From Acidimicrobiales bacterium (lineage in GTDB: Bacteria; Actinomycetota; Acidimicrobiia; Acidimicrobiales; JAKAVM01): a stretch of DNA of 64,000 nucleotides. The notes under the pieces are model-generated. The model was given only the letters and a program-made list of their open reading frames with translations, did not search any database and was not told where the DNA came from. The stretch spans positions 1-64,000 of the forward strand of contig DAIDHF010000004.1 in assembly GCA_027452005.1 (NCBI GenBank), given 5' to 3'. Made by a program: the position numbers and the translations under genes. Below are positions 1-9,469 of the stretch, piece after piece (the first letter of the stretch is position 1; each line of letters opens with the position of its first letter).

Positions 1-696
1 ACCGTATCTGGAACCAAGGCCTGTGTGCCTTTCGGGATGGCGGCCCACTACGCCCTCGTTCCTGCCTGCGATGAGTTCGGGGGTGTTGGAATCTTTGTAG
101 TCAATCTGAGCGCTAAGGGGGTCAAGAGATACCCCCAACTCAACACCGCTGGCCAAGTGGAGGCCAAGATTGAACTCACCGGTGTCGAGGTAGATTCCAA
201 TTTCGTGCTCGGAGATCCCACCGGGGATCCAGGGCGGGGGACTGAGATAATCTCGTGGATTCAAGAGCGAGCCGTGACCGGAATCTGTATGCTCCAGGCG
301 GGGGTCACTAGTGAGGCCCTCCGGCTCACTTCTGAGTACGCCAAGACTAGAGAACAGTTTGATCGCCCAATCGGGAGCTTCCAGGCCGTGGCCCAGAGAT
401 GCGCTGATGCTTACATAGATGCCGAGGCCATTAGACTGACCGCACTTCAAGCCGCCTGGCGGATTGATGCAGGGATGGACAGCACTAAGGCGGTCTCGAT
501 AGCCAAATTCTGGGCGGCTGAGGCCGGCCAGAGAGTCCTGGCCGCCGCCCAGCATATTCACGGAGGCGTTGGGGTCGACCGAGACTACCCCCTCCACAAG
601 TACTTTCTGGCCGCAAAGGTAAATGAGCTCACCTTAGGGGGCGCTCAAGAACACCTCAGTTGTCTAGGAGACGCTTTAGCTCAGGAGCCAGTGTAG
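1..696 (+). CDS. Acyl-CoA dehydrogenase, C-terminal part (5' end outside window)
   Basis: ORF open at window start; motifs TREQFDRPIGSFQAVAQRCAD and AAQHIHGGVGVDRDYPLHKYFL typical of ACAD C-terminal domain. Confidence 0.9.
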   Translation, partial: TVSGTKACVPFGMAAHYALVPACDEFGGVGIFVVNLSAKGVKRYPQLNTAGQVEAKIELTGVEVDSNFVLGDPTGDPGRGTEIISWIQERAVTGICMLQAGVTSEALRLTSEYAKTREQFDRPIGSFQAVAQRCADAYIDAEAIRLTALQAAWRIDAGMDSTKAVSIAKFWAAEAGQRVLAAAQHIHGGVGVDRDYPLHKYFLAAKVNELTLGGAQEHLSCLGDALAQEPV

Positions 697-1289
697 GTTT
701 CTTGGCAACAATCCCGGTTCACGAACTTACACGCAGTCAAATTGCCCGTAGAGAGCGGGTTGTTCGTGCTGCCATGGAGCTGGCCTCAGAAGGGGGTTAT
801 GAGGTAGTCCAGATGAGAGACGTCGCTGCCAGGGCCCACGTAGCCCTTGGAACGATATATCGGTACTTTTCTTCAAAAGATCATCTCCTTGCGGCAGGTC
901 TTGTTGAATGGGTCGGAGAGCTCAATCAAAGGCTTCAGGTTAGAAAACTTCATGGCGACACGACCTTAGAAAAGCTTCTGGAAATACTTAGAGCTTCAAC
1001 CTCAAGCCTTGAAAGAGAGCCCAACATGGGTGCGGCCATGGTAACCGCAATAACCTCCCCAGATCCATCCGTGTCCCAGTGTCAGCAAGACGTCAGCGCT
1101 GCAATGATTGAGATCCTCTCTCTGGCAATTGCTCCCGATCAGGAAGACAGGAGAGACGGGATAATCTCAGTCCTTCTTCATGTATGGTTTTCGTCCCTAC
1201 TGGGCTGGGTAAATGGATGGAGGAACGTGAGTACAGTTGGGCAGGAGCTAGAAATTGCGGCAAAGTTGCTTTGTGGACAGATCCCATGA
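660..1289 (+). CDS. TetR family regulator, KstR-like (true start probably downstream of 660)
   Basis: N-terminal HTH RRERVVRAAMELASEGGYEVVQMRDVAARAHVALGTIYRYFSSKDHLL resembles the mycobacterial KstR N-terminus as recalled; C-terminal WFSSLLGWVNGW; next to steroid-type genes. Confidence 0.8.
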   Translation: MSRRRFSSGASVGFLATIPVHELTRSQIARRERVVRAAMELASEGGYEVVQMRDVAARAHVALGTIYRYFSSKDHLLAAGLVEWVGELNQRLQVRKLHGDTTLEKLLEILRASTSSLEREPNMGAAMVTAITSPDPSVSQCQQDVSAAMIEILSLAIAPDQEDRRDGIISVLLHVWFSSLLGWVNGWRNVSTVGQELEIAAKLLCGQIP

Positions 1290-1317
1290 ATCCCAGGTTC
1301 AAGGAGTACAAGTAGCC

Positions 1318-2025
1318 ATGCCCGGACCAAGTAGTTCGCTAAGAGCCATACAAGAAGTAGGGGGGGGCTCGTCTGGAGATCGAAGAATTCCGGGAAGACG
1401 CGGTCAGGAAACCCGAGACCGTCTCTTGAACTCTACTGCCAAATTGTTGGTAAATACCTCGTGGAGAGATATAAAGATTATTGACATTGCCCGTGAGGCC
1501 AATACTTCTCCGGCTACCTTTTATCAGTACTTCGAAAATCTTGAGCAGGCAATTTTGGAACTTGCAGAAAGACTAGCCGGGGATGCCCAGCAGCTAGCCG
1601 AGTTGGTTGCTGGTCAGTGGAAAGGTGATCAGGCATGGGAAACCGCCTACCGGGTAATTCAAGGATTTATGGAGTTCTGGGAATCTAACCGACACATATT
1701 TAGGGTGGTCGACCTGGCTACCGAGGAAGGAGATCTCAGATTTCGAGGACTTAGAACCCGGGCTCTGAATGCAATTACCGTAGCCCTGTCTGCGGTTATC
1801 AATCAGGCACAAGGAGAGGCTAAGAACAAGACTGATCTTGATCCAATGGCAACTGCCGGGGTAATCGTTGCCATGATGGTAAATGTTGCCGCCCACCGGC
1901 ACGGATTTGAGTTTTGGGGGATGAAGACGGCCTCACTGGTTGACAGTCAGGCCCGGATACTTTACTGGAGTGTTACCGGGAAAACTCCTCCTCCTGGCCG
2001 CCCAGATTTGGGTGGTCAGTCCTAA
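1318..2025 (+). CDS. TetR family transcriptional regulator
   Basis: HTH RLLNSTAKLLVNTSWRDIKIIDIAREANTSPATFYQYFENLEQAI; ATG at 1318 preferred over ORF-track start 1255. Confidence 0.82.
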   Translation: MPGPSSSLRAIQEVGGGSSGDRRIPGRRGQETRDRLLNSTAKLLVNTSWRDIKIIDIAREANTSPATFYQYFENLEQAILELAERLAGDAQQLAELVAGQWKGDQAWETAYRVIQGFMEFWESNRHIFRVVDLATEEGDLRFRGLRTRALNAITVALSAVINQAQGEAKNKTDLDPMATAGVIVAMMVNVAAHRHGFEFWGMKTASLVDSQARILYWSVTGKTPPPGRPDLGGQS

Positions 2026-2070
2026 TATGAGCCTTGAGACCCTTGGTTTGTCTGGGAGTACCTTCTAGAC

Positions 2071-3261
2071 GTGGATCTTAGATTTTCACCGGCCGAAGAG
2101 GCTTTTCGCAGAGAACTTGTCGCCTGGCTGTCTGTAGAGGTGCCGAAGGTGGGACCACCACCAGACAAAGACGACTGGGATGGACGACGCAAATTTGATC
2201 TGGCCTGGCAGAGGCGTCTATTTGATGGCGGGTTCGCTGGAATTGACTGGCCCAAAGATGTTGGAGGCCGTGGAGCGAGTCCGGTTGAACAGATGATCTA
2301 TCTGAGCGAGTCCGAGAAAGCACACGCACCTTACGTAGGGGTGAACTTTGTCGGCCTTCTCCATGCCGGACCCACAATTGCAACTCTGGGTACCACCGAG
2401 CAAAAAAATCGCTATCTTCCAGAAATTCTCATGGGAAATGAAGTGTGGTGTCAAGGATTCTCTGAGCCTTCTGCTGGGTCGGACCTGGCCGCACTAGAGA
2501 CCAAGGCGATTCGCGACGGAGACGAGTACGTCGTGTCTGGCCAAAAGATTTGGACCTCCCATGCCCAGGTGGCCGATCTGTGTGAACTCCTGGTCAGGAC
2601 GTCAAAGGAGGGTCCAAAGCACAAAGGGATCACGTGGCTGATTATGGACATGAGGTCTCCCGGAATTGAGGTTCGTCCCCTCAAGACCATTGGTGGATCA
2701 ACTGAGTTTTCTGAAGTCTTCTTGAACGAGGTAAGAATTCCAATTGAAAACCGGGTTGGTAAAGAGAACGAGGGCTGGAAAGTAGCGATGGTTACTTTTA
2801 GCTTCGAGCGCGGCACGGCGTTTCTGTCTGACCTGATTCGCTCAAGAGAGCTACTAAAATCACTTGTCCAACTCTCATCCATTCCAGGTAAGTCTGGGAA
2901 GGCAAAATGGGAAAGTGACGCGCTCCGCCAACAGGTCGGGTTGCTAAGTGGGGAACTAGACGGATTGTGGTCTCTGACTCGACGAAACATATCCCAGGCT
3001 TCTAAAGACGGGGTCCCAGGAATAGGTGGCTCGGTTTTCAAGCTGTATTACTCGGAGCTTCGACAGCGCATAAGTGACCTGGCAATAAAGGTCTTGGGAC
3101 AAAGACTCATGTCTTATGACGGCTTTGGTGACCCCGTGGCAACTGAGCACGTTGAGGCCTATATTTACTCCATCTCCATGACTATTGCCGCAGGGACCTC
3201 TCAAGTCCAGAGGAACATAATCGCCGAGCGAATCCTAGGTCTTCCAAAGGAGTCCCTTTGA
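2071..3261 (+). CDS. Acyl-CoA dehydrogenase (long type, FadE26/FadE29-like)
   Basis: EPSAGSDLAALETKAIRDGDEYVVSGQKIWTS; C-terminus GTSQVQRNIIAERILGLP; GTG start. Confidence 0.92.
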   Translation: MDLRFSPAEEAFRRELVAWLSVEVPKVGPPPDKDDWDGRRKFDLAWQRRLFDGGFAGIDWPKDVGGRGASPVEQMIYLSESEKAHAPYVGVNFVGLLHAGPTIATLGTTEQKNRYLPEILMGNEVWCQGFSEPSAGSDLAALETKAIRDGDEYVVSGQKIWTSHAQVADLCELLVRTSKEGPKHKGITWLIMDMRSPGIEVRPLKTIGGSTEFSEVFLNEVRIPIENRVGKENEGWKVAMVTFSFERGTAFLSDLIRSRELLKSLVQLSSIPGKSGKAKWESDALRQQVGLLSGELDGLWSLTRRNISQASKDGVPGIGGSVFKLYYSELRQRISDLAIKVLGQRLMSYDGFGDPVATEHVEAYIYSISMTIAAGTSQVQRNIIAERILGLPKESL

Positions 3262-3307
3262 GATCTAATCGCCACTCCGGGGCTTTGGATGACCTACAAC
3301 TACGTAC

Positions 3308-4297
3308 ATGGGAGCCAGAGTGAATCTTGACCTAACACATGAGGAGATCGAGTTCTCCCAGACCGTTGAAGATATATGTAAGAGAAATTTTGCGATTGAC
3401 CAACTACGTGCCAGCAAAGGTACGATTAACAGGTTGGCCTGGAACGTCCTGGGCGACTCGGGAGTGTTTGGTTTGTGCGCCCCCGAGAGCATTTCGGGCC
3501 TTGGACTTCCAATAAGTTATGCCATCGTGGTCTGTGAGACGATGGGACGTTTTTTGGTTCCAAAGCCGGTCATTGACTCAATCTCATTGGCCCCACACGT
3601 TAGAGAAGTCCTATCGGGCGCCTGGATCTGCTCGGTCACCTCTGAAAGTGACGGCTTGGTGGTTGTCGAGCACTACTCGGACATCGACGCACTAGCGCTC
3701 TATAGATCAAAGGGGCTAGAACTAATTGATTTTGCAGATCTCGACGTAATTGGTGCTCAAATCCCACTTGATCCACTTTGCCCGGTTGGGAGGTTAGAAG
3801 ATATTCCCACGGGAAGAGTAATTTGCAAAGGCGCCGAGCTTACGGACTTTATATATCGTCACGAGATTCTACGCTCCGCTTATCTAGTCGGGATTGCAAG
3901 CCAAGTACTTGAGTTAGCAGTCCAATACGCCAAGTCTCGAAATCAGTTCTCCCGACCAATTGGCTCGTTTCAGGCCATAAAGCACCTACTTGCCGACGGA
4001 CTGGTGAGAGCCGAACTGGCCAGGGCGCAACTTTATGTCGCCGGGGTTACCTTTGACGAACCTGAGTGTGGCAATCTGGAGCGAGCAGTTTATTCGGCTA
4101 AGTTGTTGGCTACTCAGGCGGCCGTGACTAATTCTAGGACCGCCATCCAAGTTTTTGGCGGGATGGGATTTACCTGGGAGGTTGACGTTCACCTCTTTCT
4201 CAAACGGGCCCTATTGGTCTCGGGAGGTCTTGTAAGCAGTGAAGAATGTTGTGAACTTCTAGCCGGGTCATTCTACGAGGAGTCTCTAAGTGACTAG
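3308..4297 (+). CDS. Acyl-CoA dehydrogenase (short partner subunit, FadE28-like)
   Basis: AKSRNQFSRPIGSFQAIKHLLAD; AIQVFGGMGFTWEVDVHLFLKRA; shortened middle domain. Confidence 0.85.
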   Translation: MGARVNLDLTHEEIEFSQTVEDICKRNFAIDQLRASKGTINRLAWNVLGDSGVFGLCAPESISGLGLPISYAIVVCETMGRFLVPKPVIDSISLAPHVREVLSGAWICSVTSESDGLVVVEHYSDIDALALYRSKGLELIDFADLDVIGAQIPLDPLCPVGRLEDIPTGRVICKGAELTDFIYRHEILRSAYLVGIASQVLELAVQYAKSRNQFSRPIGSFQAIKHLLADGLVRAELARAQLYVAGVTFDEPECGNLERAVYSAKLLATQAAVTNSRTAIQVFGGMGFTWEVDVHLFLKRALLVSGGLVSSEECCELLAGSFYEESLSD

Positions 4298-4330
4298 AAG
4301 AGAACCTAAACCCGCAACAGGAGCAATCAG

Positions 4331-5524
4331 GTGAACTTTTCCTTTACCCAAGAACAGATCGAGCTAAAGCAGTCACTGGAAGAGTACTTTTCAAAACTAA
4401 TGACGCCCGAAATCCGCCGGGCCCTAGACGAGGAGGGCGAAGGCGGGACTACTTATAAGCGCGTGATTGGTCAGATGGGAGCTGACGGGATGCTTGGAAT
4501 TGGCTGGCCCGTCGAGTTCGGAGGAGGTGGAAAGTCTGCCCTTGATCAATTCATCTTGTTTGATGTAATCAGGAGAGCCAGGGCACCGTTTCCCTTTGTC
4601 ACGGTAAACACGGTTGGGCCGACCTTGATGAGGTTTGGTACCCGGGCTCAACAAGACGAGTTTCTCCCCAAGATTCTCTCGGGACAGGTGATCTTTGCAA
4701 TAGGTTACACCGAACCCGAAGCAGGAACCGATCTAGCCGCGCTCTCTACAAAGGCCCGTCGGGACGGGGACGTGTACGTGGTAAACGGGTCAAAGGTATT
4801 TACCTCTGGGGCCGACATGGCTGACTATATCTGGCTGGCCTGTAGGACTAACCCGCAAGGTCCAGCACATAAGGGTATCTCAATTCTAATAGTCCCAACC
4901 TCGTCTCCGGGTTTCAAGTGCACGATAATCAACACGGTTGGAGAACTAACCACGTCAGCAACCTACTATGATGACGTCCGGGTACCCGTTGAGTATCTAG
5001 TCGGCGGCGAGAACGAGGGTTGGAAGATGATAACCACCCAGCTCAACCACGAACGAGTTGGCCTTTCGGCTTGGGGGGGACTAGCTCATCGTCTCTTGAA
5101 CGATCTAATCAAGTGGGCAAAAACAACTCCGGTCAACCCGACAAACCCAGACGGACCAACCATGATCGACCAGCCCTGGGTACAGACGGAGTTGGCCAGG
5201 GCCTACGCAATACTAGAGGCTGTCAAGCTCCAGAACTGGAAGATGGCCGCAAACATGAGTTCAGGCGACCTCGCCCCGGCAGAGTCATCTGCAGTCAAGG
5301 TATTTGGCACAGAGCAACTCGTGGTAGCTTACCACGTCATGCTCGCCGTACTCGGGAACTACGGCTTTATCCGGCCGGGATCCCCCGGGAGCGTACTGGC
5401 CGGGGAGTTAGAGCGAGCAGCCCGGGGGGCCCAGATCAACACCTTTGGTGGCGGAGTAAATGAGGTTCAGCGCGAGATCGTGGCCTGGCTTGGTCTAGGG
5501 ATGTCCCGGGGAGCTAGGAGGTAG
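4331..5524 (+). CDS. Acyl-CoA dehydrogenase
   Basis: YTEPEAGTDLAALSTKARRDGDVYVVNGSKVFTSGA; FGGGVNEVQREIVAWLGLG. Confidence 0.92.
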   Translation: MNFSFTQEQIELKQSLEEYFSKLMTPEIRRALDEEGEGGTTYKRVIGQMGADGMLGIGWPVEFGGGGKSALDQFILFDVIRRARAPFPFVTVNTVGPTLMRFGTRAQQDEFLPKILSGQVIFAIGYTEPEAGTDLAALSTKARRDGDVYVVNGSKVFTSGADMADYIWLACRTNPQGPAHKGISILIVPTSSPGFKCTIINTVGELTTSATYYDDVRVPVEYLVGGENEGWKMITTQLNHERVGLSAWGGLAHRLLNDLIKWAKTTPVNPTNPDGPTMIDQPWVQTELARAYAILEAVKLQNWKMAANMSSGDLAPAESSAVKVFGTEQLVVAYHVMLAVLGNYGFIRPGSPGSVLAGELERAARGAQINTFGGGVNEVQREIVAWLGLGMSRGARR

Positions 5525-5552
5525 TCGGTAACGTGGGAGTCGGACATATATC

Positions 5553-6110
5553 ATGACAAGCTATAACTTAGAGGAAGAACTTAGTAAGTATGTTGGCAAG
5601 TCTGCGGGGGAACCCTTTGTAGCCCTCGACGAGGTCAACTTGCCCATGATTAGGCACTGGTGTGAGGCAATGGGGGATCGCAACCCAATTTACTCAGACC
5701 CCAAGGTTGCTAGGTCGTACGGACACCCAGGGGTAGTGGCACCGCCAGCCATGCTCCAGGCCTGGGGTATGCGAGGGCTGGGTTTTGAGGACCCAGATAA
5801 AAGCTCGCTCAGGACAACCTTTGACGAATTGATGGATCTTTTGAATGAGAACGGTTACTCATCTGTCGTGGCGACTAACTGCGACCAGAGCTATGGGCGA
5901 TACCTACGCCTCGGAGACCGAGTGGTGGCCCATCCCACCATTGAGTCAATCTCCGATCTGAAAACGACCGGGTTGGGCACGGGTTACTTTGTGACCACGA
6001 CAACCCAGTACAAGACACCCGAGGGAGAGCAAATTGGATTCATGAAGTTTCGGATTCTAAAGTTCAGTCCCAAAACCACTTTCAACCACGCTTCAAATAG
6101 TACGAGTTGA
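5553..6110 (+). CDS. MaoC-like (R)-hydratase domain protein, equivalent to the N-terminal half of ChsH2
   Basis: Hotdog/MaoC sequence EVNLPMIRHWCEAMGDRNPIYSDPKVARSYGHPGVVAPPAMLQAWGMRG. Confidence 0.8.
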   Translation: MTSYNLEEELSKYVGKSAGEPFVALDEVNLPMIRHWCEAMGDRNPIYSDPKVARSYGHPGVVAPPAMLQAWGMRGLGFEDPDKSSLRTTFDELMDLLNENGYSSVVATNCDQSYGRYLRLGDRVVAHPTIESISDLKTTGLGTGYFVTTTTQYKTPEGEQIGFMKFRILKFSPKTTFNHASNSTS

Positions 6111-6132
6111 CCCCAAAAAGGAGATATAGAAA

Positions 6133-6555
6133 GTGTCACTAGCCACGTCTAGCCACAAGCCCAAACGACCCAGACCTGCCATTACCCAGGACATCGAATT
6201 CTTTTTTACAGGAGCCAAAGAGCACAAGTTGCTCATACAAAAGTGCTCAAAGTGCTCACTACTTCGCCATCCACCACTCCCGTGTTGTCCGGAGTGCAAC
6301 TCGTTTTCCTGGGAGACAATTGAATCAAAAGGGCTTGGTACGGTGTACAGTTTTGTGGTCAATCACTATCCTCAGGTTCCCGCTTTCGACTACCCGTTGG
6401 TGGTCGGGCTAATTGAACTAGACGAAGGTACACGGATCGTGTCGCAAATTGTCGACTGTGAACCCGGGGAAGTATTTGTCGGAATGGCCCTAGAGGTGAA
6501 GTTCTTAGAGTGTGACGACGAACTCACCCTGCCAGTATTTGCCCCAAGAAAGTAA
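6133..6555 (+). CDS. DUF35 zinc-ribbon/OB-fold protein, equivalent to the C-terminal half of ChsH2
   Basis: Four-Cys ribbon CSKCSLLRHPPLPCCPEC followed by OB-fold GLGTVYSFVVNHYP. Confidence 0.85.
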   Translation: MSLATSSHKPKRPRPAITQDIEFFFTGAKEHKLLIQKCSKCSLLRHPPLPCCPECNSFSWETIESKGLGTVYSFVVNHYPQVPAFDYPLVVGLIELDEGTRIVSQIVDCEPGEVFVGMALEVKFLECDDELTLPVFAPRK

Positions 6556-6562
6556 CTACTGA

Positions 6563-7690
6563 GTGGACTTTACCTTTTCACCCGAACAACAAGGTGTCTT
6601 TGAGACAGCTCGGGGACTTCTTGAGGCAAAAGCTACTCCTGAGCGAGTTGCAGTAATCGAAAAGTCCTCCAGAGTATTTGACCAAGAGCTATGGAGCGAG
6701 CTGTGCAAGACGGGTTTAGTTTCCTTGACCACATCTGAGGAATTTACAGGAGCTGGACTGTCCATGGTCGAGGCCGCTACCTTGCTGGTAGAACAGGGCC
6801 GTCGAGTAGCCCAGGTTCCACTACTAGGACACCTGGTTGGATCCTGGCTACTAACCCGCTTATGTACTGCCAGTACAGGTCAGCACTACCTACCTTCTCT
6901 CGCTTCTGGAGAGTTGATCTGTTGTGTCGGACTCTCTGGGTTGAACTCAACTAGAGAGCTAGACGGACACCTGGTGTCGGGAGACCTACTTGCAGACGGA
7001 TCGTTGATACTTACCGGTACGTTGCCCTGTGTCCGGTCACTTACCTTGGCCCAGGTCCTAGTTGTGGCCTTCAAGATAAATGGCACATTAGGGGAGGGAC
7101 TGGCTGTGGTGGATCTAAATGCCCAGGGAGTGAATATTTCTAAGATAGAAACCACTGACCTCCAAGAGTGGGGTTGCCTTGTCCTTGGACAGGTCAGGGT
7201 TGATCCCAACAATGTATTGGCCCTATCAGTGGGTTCCACTTGTGAGGCCGTGGAGACCGCCTACAACGCCTACCTGGTTGGTCTGTGTGCCTTGCAATTT
7301 GGGGTCTGTGATCAGGCCGTCATCGAGGCGGCCGCCTACACCAGCCAGCGTCATCAATTTGGCAAGCCCCTTGCGAGTTTTCAAGGGGTTGCCCTTAGGG
7401 CGGCCGACTGTTTTATCGATGCCCAGGCTATTGGTACTACCATGTGGCAAAGTGCCTGGAAACTGTCGGAGGGCTTAGACTGCACGAAAGAGGTGGCCGT
7501 GGCAAAATGGTGGGCGGCAGAGGCTGGCCATCGCGTCGTTCACGGGGTACAGCACCTTCACGGGGGAATGGGGGCCGATGTTACCTACCCCATTCACCGG
7601 TATTTTCTATGGGGCAAGCAACTCGAACTAGAGATGGGAAGCGGCCCGGTGTGCCTAATTAGCCTTGGTCGAGCATTGGCGGCCAGCTAG
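6563..7690 (+). CDS. Acyl-CoA dehydrogenase (partner-type subunit)
   Basis: FGKPLASFQGVALRAADCFIDAQAI; GVQHLHGGMGADVTYPIHRYFLWGKQLEL. Confidence 0.9.
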   Translation: MDFTFSPEQQGVFETARGLLEAKATPERVAVIEKSSRVFDQELWSELCKTGLVSLTTSEEFTGAGLSMVEAATLLVEQGRRVAQVPLLGHLVGSWLLTRLCTASTGQHYLPSLASGELICCVGLSGLNSTRELDGHLVSGDLLADGSLILTGTLPCVRSLTLAQVLVVAFKINGTLGEGLAVVDLNAQGVNISKIETTDLQEWGCLVLGQVRVDPNNVLALSVGSTCEAVETAYNAYLVGLCALQFGVCDQAVIEAAAYTSQRHQFGKPLASFQGVALRAADCFIDAQAIGTTMWQSAWKLSEGLDCTKEVAVAKWWAAEAGHRVVHGVQHLHGGMGADVTYPIHRYFLWGKQLELEMGSGPVCLISLGRALAAS

Positions 7691-8098
7691 GTGTTAGTTC
7701 AGCCCGAGTTCTCAGTCGGGGACGAGATTCCAGCCCTGACTATTCCAATAACCCGAACCTTGATTGTAGCTGGAGCCATTGCGTCAAGGGACTACCAAGA
7801 TGTCCATCACGACGCCGAGTTGGCCAAGGCCAAGGGGTCAAAGGACATCTTTATGAACATCTTGACCACCAACGGACTCGTGGGTCGGTTTGTAACCGAT
7901 TGGGCCGGGCCCCATGTCCGCCTAACGGAGATCTCGATCCGCCTGGGCGCTCCTAACTATCCAGGGGACACCATGGTCTTATCCGGAGTCGTGTCACAGA
8001 TCAGCCAAGATGGTGAGCAAGTCAAAGTCGACATTACTGGGACGAACACACTTGGAAACCATGTAACCGGGACCGTCTCATTTTCCATAAGAAAGTAA
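7691..8098 (+). CDS. MaoC-like hydratase, ChsH1-like
   Basis: Hotdog sequence GAIASRDYQDVHHDAELAKAKGSKDIFMNILTTNGLVGRFVTDW; abuts upstream ACAD stop. Confidence 0.8.
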   Translation: MLVQPEFSVGDEIPALTIPITRTLIVAGAIASRDYQDVHHDAELAKAKGSKDIFMNILTTNGLVGRFVTDWAGPHVRLTEISIRLGAPNYPGDTMVLSGVVSQISQDGEQVKVDITGTNTLGNHVTGTVSFSIRK

Positions 8099-8113
8099 CC
8101 AGGAGAAAGAAAA

Positions 8114-9304
8114 ATGACAGATCTGTCAACAAGAAATACCATAGCCAGAAAGACCGCCATAGTTGGGATAGGGGCCACTGAGTTCTCCAAGGACTCGGGT
8201 CGAAGTGAGCTTCAACTCGCAGTTGAGGCAACCCTGGCGGCAATTTCCGATGCAGGGCTCAAGCCGGGCGATATAGATGGCATGGTGACCTACTCTGCAG
8301 ACACCAACCCTGATATCGACATAGCTCGGGCTGCCGGGATTGGAGAGCTTACTTTTTTCTCGCGGGTTCACTACGGAGGCGGGGCGTGCTGTGGGACCAT
8401 ACTCCAGGCCGTCCTGGCCGTGGCGACCGGGGTGGCTACCAACGTAGTGTGCTACCGGGCATTCAATGAGCGGTCCGGGAACCGGTTTGGGGCTGGAGTT
8501 CAAAATCGTCCCCCCGTCCCGAGTGCCGAGAACGCTCAGTTTGCCTGGTATGCACCTTTTGGCCTTCTAACCCCGGCCCAGTGGGTGGCTATGTTTACCC
8601 GACGTTATATGCATCAATATGGGGCAAGTGGAGACGACCTGGGCCGTGTGGCCGTGGCAGGCCGGGATTTTGCCTCTACAAACCCTAAGGCGTGGTTTTA
8701 TAACAAGCCAATCACTCTAGAAGACCACCAGAACTCTCGCTATATTGCCGAGCCCCTCAGACTTTTGGACTGCTGCCAGGAGAGTGATGGAGGCCAGGCA
8801 GTCGTCGTAACCACCTTGGATCGCGCCAGAGACCTTCCCAACCGACCAGCCATTATTGCTGGTGTGGCCCAGGGAGCTGGGGAGAAACAGGACATGATGA
8901 CCAGCTACTACCGAGACAATATTGCTCACCTCCCTGAGATGGCTCTAGTCGCGAGGCAGATCTGGGAGATGTCTGAGGTGGGTGTGAAAGACTTATCTTG
9001 TGCGATCCTTTATGACGCATTTACACCATTTGTACTGATGCAGCTGGAAGATTTCGGGTTTTGTCCCCGGGGCCAAGCAAAAGACTATGTCAAGGATGGC
9101 AATATTGGTCGTGGTGCCAAGACCCCCATAAATACTCACGGGGGCCAACTCGGAGAGGCATACATCCACGGGATGAACGGGATTGCCGAGGGGGTTCGCC
9201 AGATTCGGGGAACTTCGCCGAACCAACTAGACAAGGTGGAAAATGTCTTGGTGTCATCGGGAACTGGGGTCCCGACAAGCGCCATGGTCCTCACCCAGGA
9301 CTAA
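8114..9304 (+). CDS. Lipid-transfer protein/thiolase-like aldolase (Ltp2-like)
   Basis: Thiolase-like fold: AIVGIGATEFSKDSGRSELQLAVEATLAAISDAGL; C-terminal PINTHGGQLGEAYIHGMNGIAEGVRQIRG; last gene of igr-like array; AGGAGA upstream. Confidence 0.88.
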   Translation: MTDLSTRNTIARKTAIVGIGATEFSKDSGRSELQLAVEATLAAISDAGLKPGDIDGMVTYSADTNPDIDIARAAGIGELTFFSRVHYGGGACCGTILQAVLAVATGVATNVVCYRAFNERSGNRFGAGVQNRPPVPSAENAQFAWYAPFGLLTPAQWVAMFTRRYMHQYGASGDDLGRVAVAGRDFASTNPKAWFYNKPITLEDHQNSRYIAEPLRLLDCCQESDGGQAVVVTTLDRARDLPNRPAIIAGVAQGAGEKQDMMTSYYRDNIAHLPEMALVARQIWEMSEVGVKDLSCAILYDAFTPFVLMQLEDFGFCPRGQAKDYVKDGNIGRGAKTPINTHGGQLGEAYIHGMNGIAEGVRQIRGTSPNQLDKVENVLVSSGTGVPTSAMVLTQD

Positions 9305-9469
9305 GCTGCCCTAGCGCGGGCCTCGAGGAGCGTAAAACCACCTAGTTGGTCCTAGCAGTTTTTCAAGAATCCGTCTATGTAGCGTATGTTATCCTGCTAA
9401 CTTAGAGTTTGAGGTTGCTACCAAAACCGGGGCCACCTTGGGCCAAACGTCTACACACGGAGGGCATAG

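Noticed and set aside
2451-3041. 196-aa antisense ORF
   Set aside because: Lies opposite a well supported ACAD gene; composition is a codon-bias artefact with no recognisable motif.
5020-5463. 147-aa ORF in another frame of the ACAD gene
   Set aside because: Overlaps 4331-5524 entirely; low-complexity, Arg/Pro-rich out-of-frame translation.
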